37,104 nt of DNA, taken from positions 1-37,104 of the forward strand of contig JAQXKS010000052.1 of NCBI GenBank assembly GCA_029010575.1, in the 5' to 3' direction. The stretch is from Bacteroidales bacterium (GTDB taxonomy: Bacteria > Bacteroidota > Bacteroidia > Bacteroidales > UBA932). A program made the position numbers and the translations under genes. Positions 35,415 through 37,104 of the stretch are shown piece by piece. Every line of letters starts with the position of its first letter. The first letter of the stretch is position 1. The notes under the pieces were generated by a model. The model saw only the letters and a program-made list of their open reading frames with translations. It was not told the DNA's origin and did not search any database.

Positions 35415-36380
35415 ATGGACTTATCAATAGTAATTTCACTATACAACGAGCAGGAGTCACTAAGGGAACTGGTGGAATGGATCACAAAATCATTTGCCAA
35501 ATCGCCCATATCTGACTACCAATACGAAATCCTCATGATCGATGACGGAAGCAACGACGGTTCATGGGAAACAATAAAGCAGCTGTCAAAAGAGTTCCCT
35601 ACCATAAGAGGTATCAGCTTCAGAAGGAACTACGGTAAATCTGCAGCGCTGCAGGTTGGATTTCAGGCAGCAAAAGGTGACATCGTAGTAACTATGGATG
35701 CAGACTTGCAGGATAGTCCCGAAGAGGTTCCAGAGATGGTCAGAATGATTAAGGAAGAAGGGCTGGATATTGTATCAGGCTGGAAGAAGAAGAGGTATGA
35801 CAACGTTGTGATGAAAAACATCCCATCCAAACTCTACAACTGGACAGCCCGAAAGATATCAGGACTTAAACTCCACGATATGAACTGCGGTCTGAAAGCA
35901 TACAGAAGCGAGGTAGTCAAAGAGATTGAGGTGTACGGAGATATGCACAGATATATTCCTTACATAGCAAAGAATGCAGGATTCACACGCATAGGAGAGA
36001 AAGTGGTCCATCACCAGAAAAGGAAGTATGGAAGCAGCAAATTTGGTATGGAAAGGTTTGTAAATGGCTTCCTTGATCTTCTTACAATCACATTTCTCAG
36101 CAGATTCGGCAAAAAGCCCATGCACATATTCGGTGTATGGGGAATAATAGCTTTTATGCTAGGTTTCATCATATCTATATGGCTGATGATAGACAAGGTA
36201 ATTTCACAGGTACATGGCCTTAAATTCAGACCTGTAACAGACCAGCCACTCTTTTACCTTGCACTGATGACTATAATAATAGGATTGATGCTGTTTTTAA
36301 CAGGATTCCTTGGAGAGTTAATAAGCCGCAACAGCAGTAATAGAAATGAATACAAAATAAAAGAGAGACTTAATAATTAA
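35415..36380 (+). CDS. GT2 polyprenyl-phosphate glycosyltransferase (DPM1/GtrB-like)
   Basis: A 321-residue enzyme. The GT-A domain starts LSIVISLYNEQESLRELVEW, with nucleotide-sugar binding residues in EILMIDDGSNDGSW and the metal-binding DADLQDSPEEVP (about 95-106). GLKAYRSEVVKEI follows near 158. Two C-terminal hydrophobic segments (about 235-258 and 273-297) anchor it. The group transfers sugars from a nucleotide donor to undecaprenyl phosphate for envelope glycan modification. It follows the DUF4199 gene and ends before a terminator. Confidence 0.92.
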   Translation: MDLSIVISLYNEQESLRELVEWITKSFAKSPISDYQYEILMIDDGSNDGSWETIKQLSKEFPTIRGISFRRNYGKSAALQVGFQAAKGDIVVTMDADLQDSPEEVPEMVRMIKEEGLDIVSGWKKKRYDNVVMKNIPSKLYNWTARKISGLKLHDMNCGLKAYRSEVVKEIEVYGDMHRYIPYIAKNAGFTRIGEKVVHHQKRKYGSSKFGMERFVNGFLDLLTITFLSRFGKKPMHIFGVWGIIAFMLGFIISIWLMIDKVISQVHGLKFRPVTDQPLFYLALMTIIIGLMLFLTGFLGELISRNSSNRNEYKIKERLNN

Positions 36381-36408
36381 TATTATAACTTGATTATCGA
36401 CAACTTAC

Positions 36409-36440
36409 AAGCTGCGAAATAATACTTCGCAGCTTTATTT
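36409..36440 (+). terminator. Intrinsic terminator of DUF4199-GT2
   Basis: AAGCTGCGAA and TTCGCAGCTT form a perfect 10-bp stem with a 7-nt loop, followed by a T-rich tail. Confidence 0.85.
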
Positions 36441-36687
36441 ATCTAATTTCGTATAGAGTTTTAAACACATTATTCACAAGTTATCAACAGAGTTATTAAC
36501 AAGTTATTAACAATGTTAAAATTATTTCAGAACTAAATTACACTCCGCTCGAGAGACCTGATAACAAGCAGGAGAGTAACAGGGAAAGATAACTATAAAG
36601 CAAATAGGGGAATAAATAGTATCGTAAACAGAACTTAAACTGAATAAAATATATTATCCAGTGCAAAAAAATAGACTTGCATATAAT
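36441..36687. other. AT-rich intergenic region between GT2 and 5S rRNA
   Basis: No credible gene, tRNA or promoter consensus is seen. The notable content is the cluster of DnaA-box-like 9-mers at 36470-36512. The remainder is AT-rich without obvious repeats. Confidence 0.7.
36470..36512 (+). repeat. Four helically phased TTATnnACA 9-mers
   Basis: TTATTCACA (36470), TTATCAACA (36481), TTATTAACA (36493) and TTATTAACA (36504) recur every 11-12 bp in the same orientation. The first matches the DnaA consensus TTATnCACA fully; the others differ by one base. Uniform phasing suggests a protein-binding array, possibly DnaA. Confidence 0.7.
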
Positions 36688-36718
36688 AAAAAAGCCCTGA
36701 AGGTATTCTTCAGGGCTT
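36688..36718 (-). terminator. Terminator of the rRNA operon
   Basis: On the minus strand AAGCCCTGAAG pairs with CTTCAGGGCTT around a 5-nt loop, followed by a U-run. It lies 9 nt after the 5S 3' end. Confidence 0.9.
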
Positions 36719-36726
36719 ATAAAGGG

Positions 36727-36835
36727 CGGCGGCTACCTACTCTCCCACCCGGGTTAGGGCAGTACCATCGGCACTAGTGCGTTTAACTTCTCTGTTCGGA
36801 ATGGGAAGAGGTTGGTCCACACCGTCAAGCCACCA
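36727..36835 (-). rRNA. rrf: 5S ribosomal RNA
   Basis: The minus strand contains CCATTCCGAACAGAGAAGTT, the universal 5S core, and GGGTGGGAGAGTAGG near the 3' end. The termini GGTGGCT and AGCCGCC pair to form helix I. It lies about 90 nt behind the 23S gene. Ends are accurate to a few nt. Confidence 0.95.
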
Positions 36836-36926
36836 TATATTCTGCTGCCGAGCTCTTTAACTCAGCGTATGCTATATAAAGAGAGAGACAACTCCGGTTC
36901 TTGGTTTATTTTGTCATTCATATCAG

Positions 36927-37104
<178 letters not shown>

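Noticed and set aside
36381-36690. Chromosomal replication origin
   Set aside because: The 9-mer array is suggestive, but no dnaA or dnaN is nearby and the rRNA genes point towards it; kept as an array, not called oriC.

Overview
The window looks like chromosomal core sequence from a gut-type Bacteroidales bacterium. The evidence is the recurring Bacteroidetes promoter pattern (-33 TTTG, about 19-20 nt, -7 TAnnTTTG), the near absence of Shine-Dalgarno sites, a fimbrillin lipoprotein gene, a GH97 glycosidase, a DUF4295 gene beside rpmG/rpmB, and a thrS-infC-rpmI-rplT-lepB operon. Family or genus cannot be fixed from the sequence alone. All functions are inferred from motifs read by eye; no database search was made.

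Layout. 1-2000 (minus strand): the 5' end of a group II intron sits just behind the terminator of a tRNA-Leu(UAG) gene, followed by prmA and tpiA. 2000-6800 (plus): tig-clpP-clpX, then a MATE transporter that may be leaderless. 6770-8605 (minus): a YwqG-like DUF1963 protein and a class I aminotransferase. 8700-13670 (plus): polA with a degraded proofreading domain, an ECF sigma factor, rsmG, rpmH (50 aa) and trmD. 13670-18060 (minus): pyrG, a secreted glutaminyl cyclase and a membrane-bound FlaA1/WbpM-type nucleotide-sugar dehydratase.

18110-24900 (plus) is the most unusual operon. It holds an acyl-ACP thioesterase, a steroid 5-alpha-reductase homologue, an Old Yellow Enzyme/Bai-type flavin reductase, a GH97 alpha-glucosidase broken by one missing A, and a zinc dipeptidase lipoprotein, with gaps of only 2-13 nt and one strong terminator at the end. 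The reductase pair suggests saturation of a steroid or bile-acid ring. 24940-28960 (minus) encodes a fimbrillin lipoprotein and a 989-residue Ig-repeat lipoprotein, probably a surface fimbria and its adhesin or tip.

29130-29450 (plus) is the RNase P RNA. It runs head-on into the DUF4295-rpmG-rpmB operon (minus), and the two U-tracts abut. 30209-34798 (minus) is lepB-rplT-rpmI-infC-thrS; infC appears to start at AUC with a strong Shine-Dalgarno. 34881-36380 (plus) carries a DUF4199 membrane protein and a GT2 polyprenyl-phosphate sugar transferase. The right end holds an intergenic region with four helically phased DnaA-box-like 9-mers, then 5S rRNA and the 3' end of 23S rRNA (minus).
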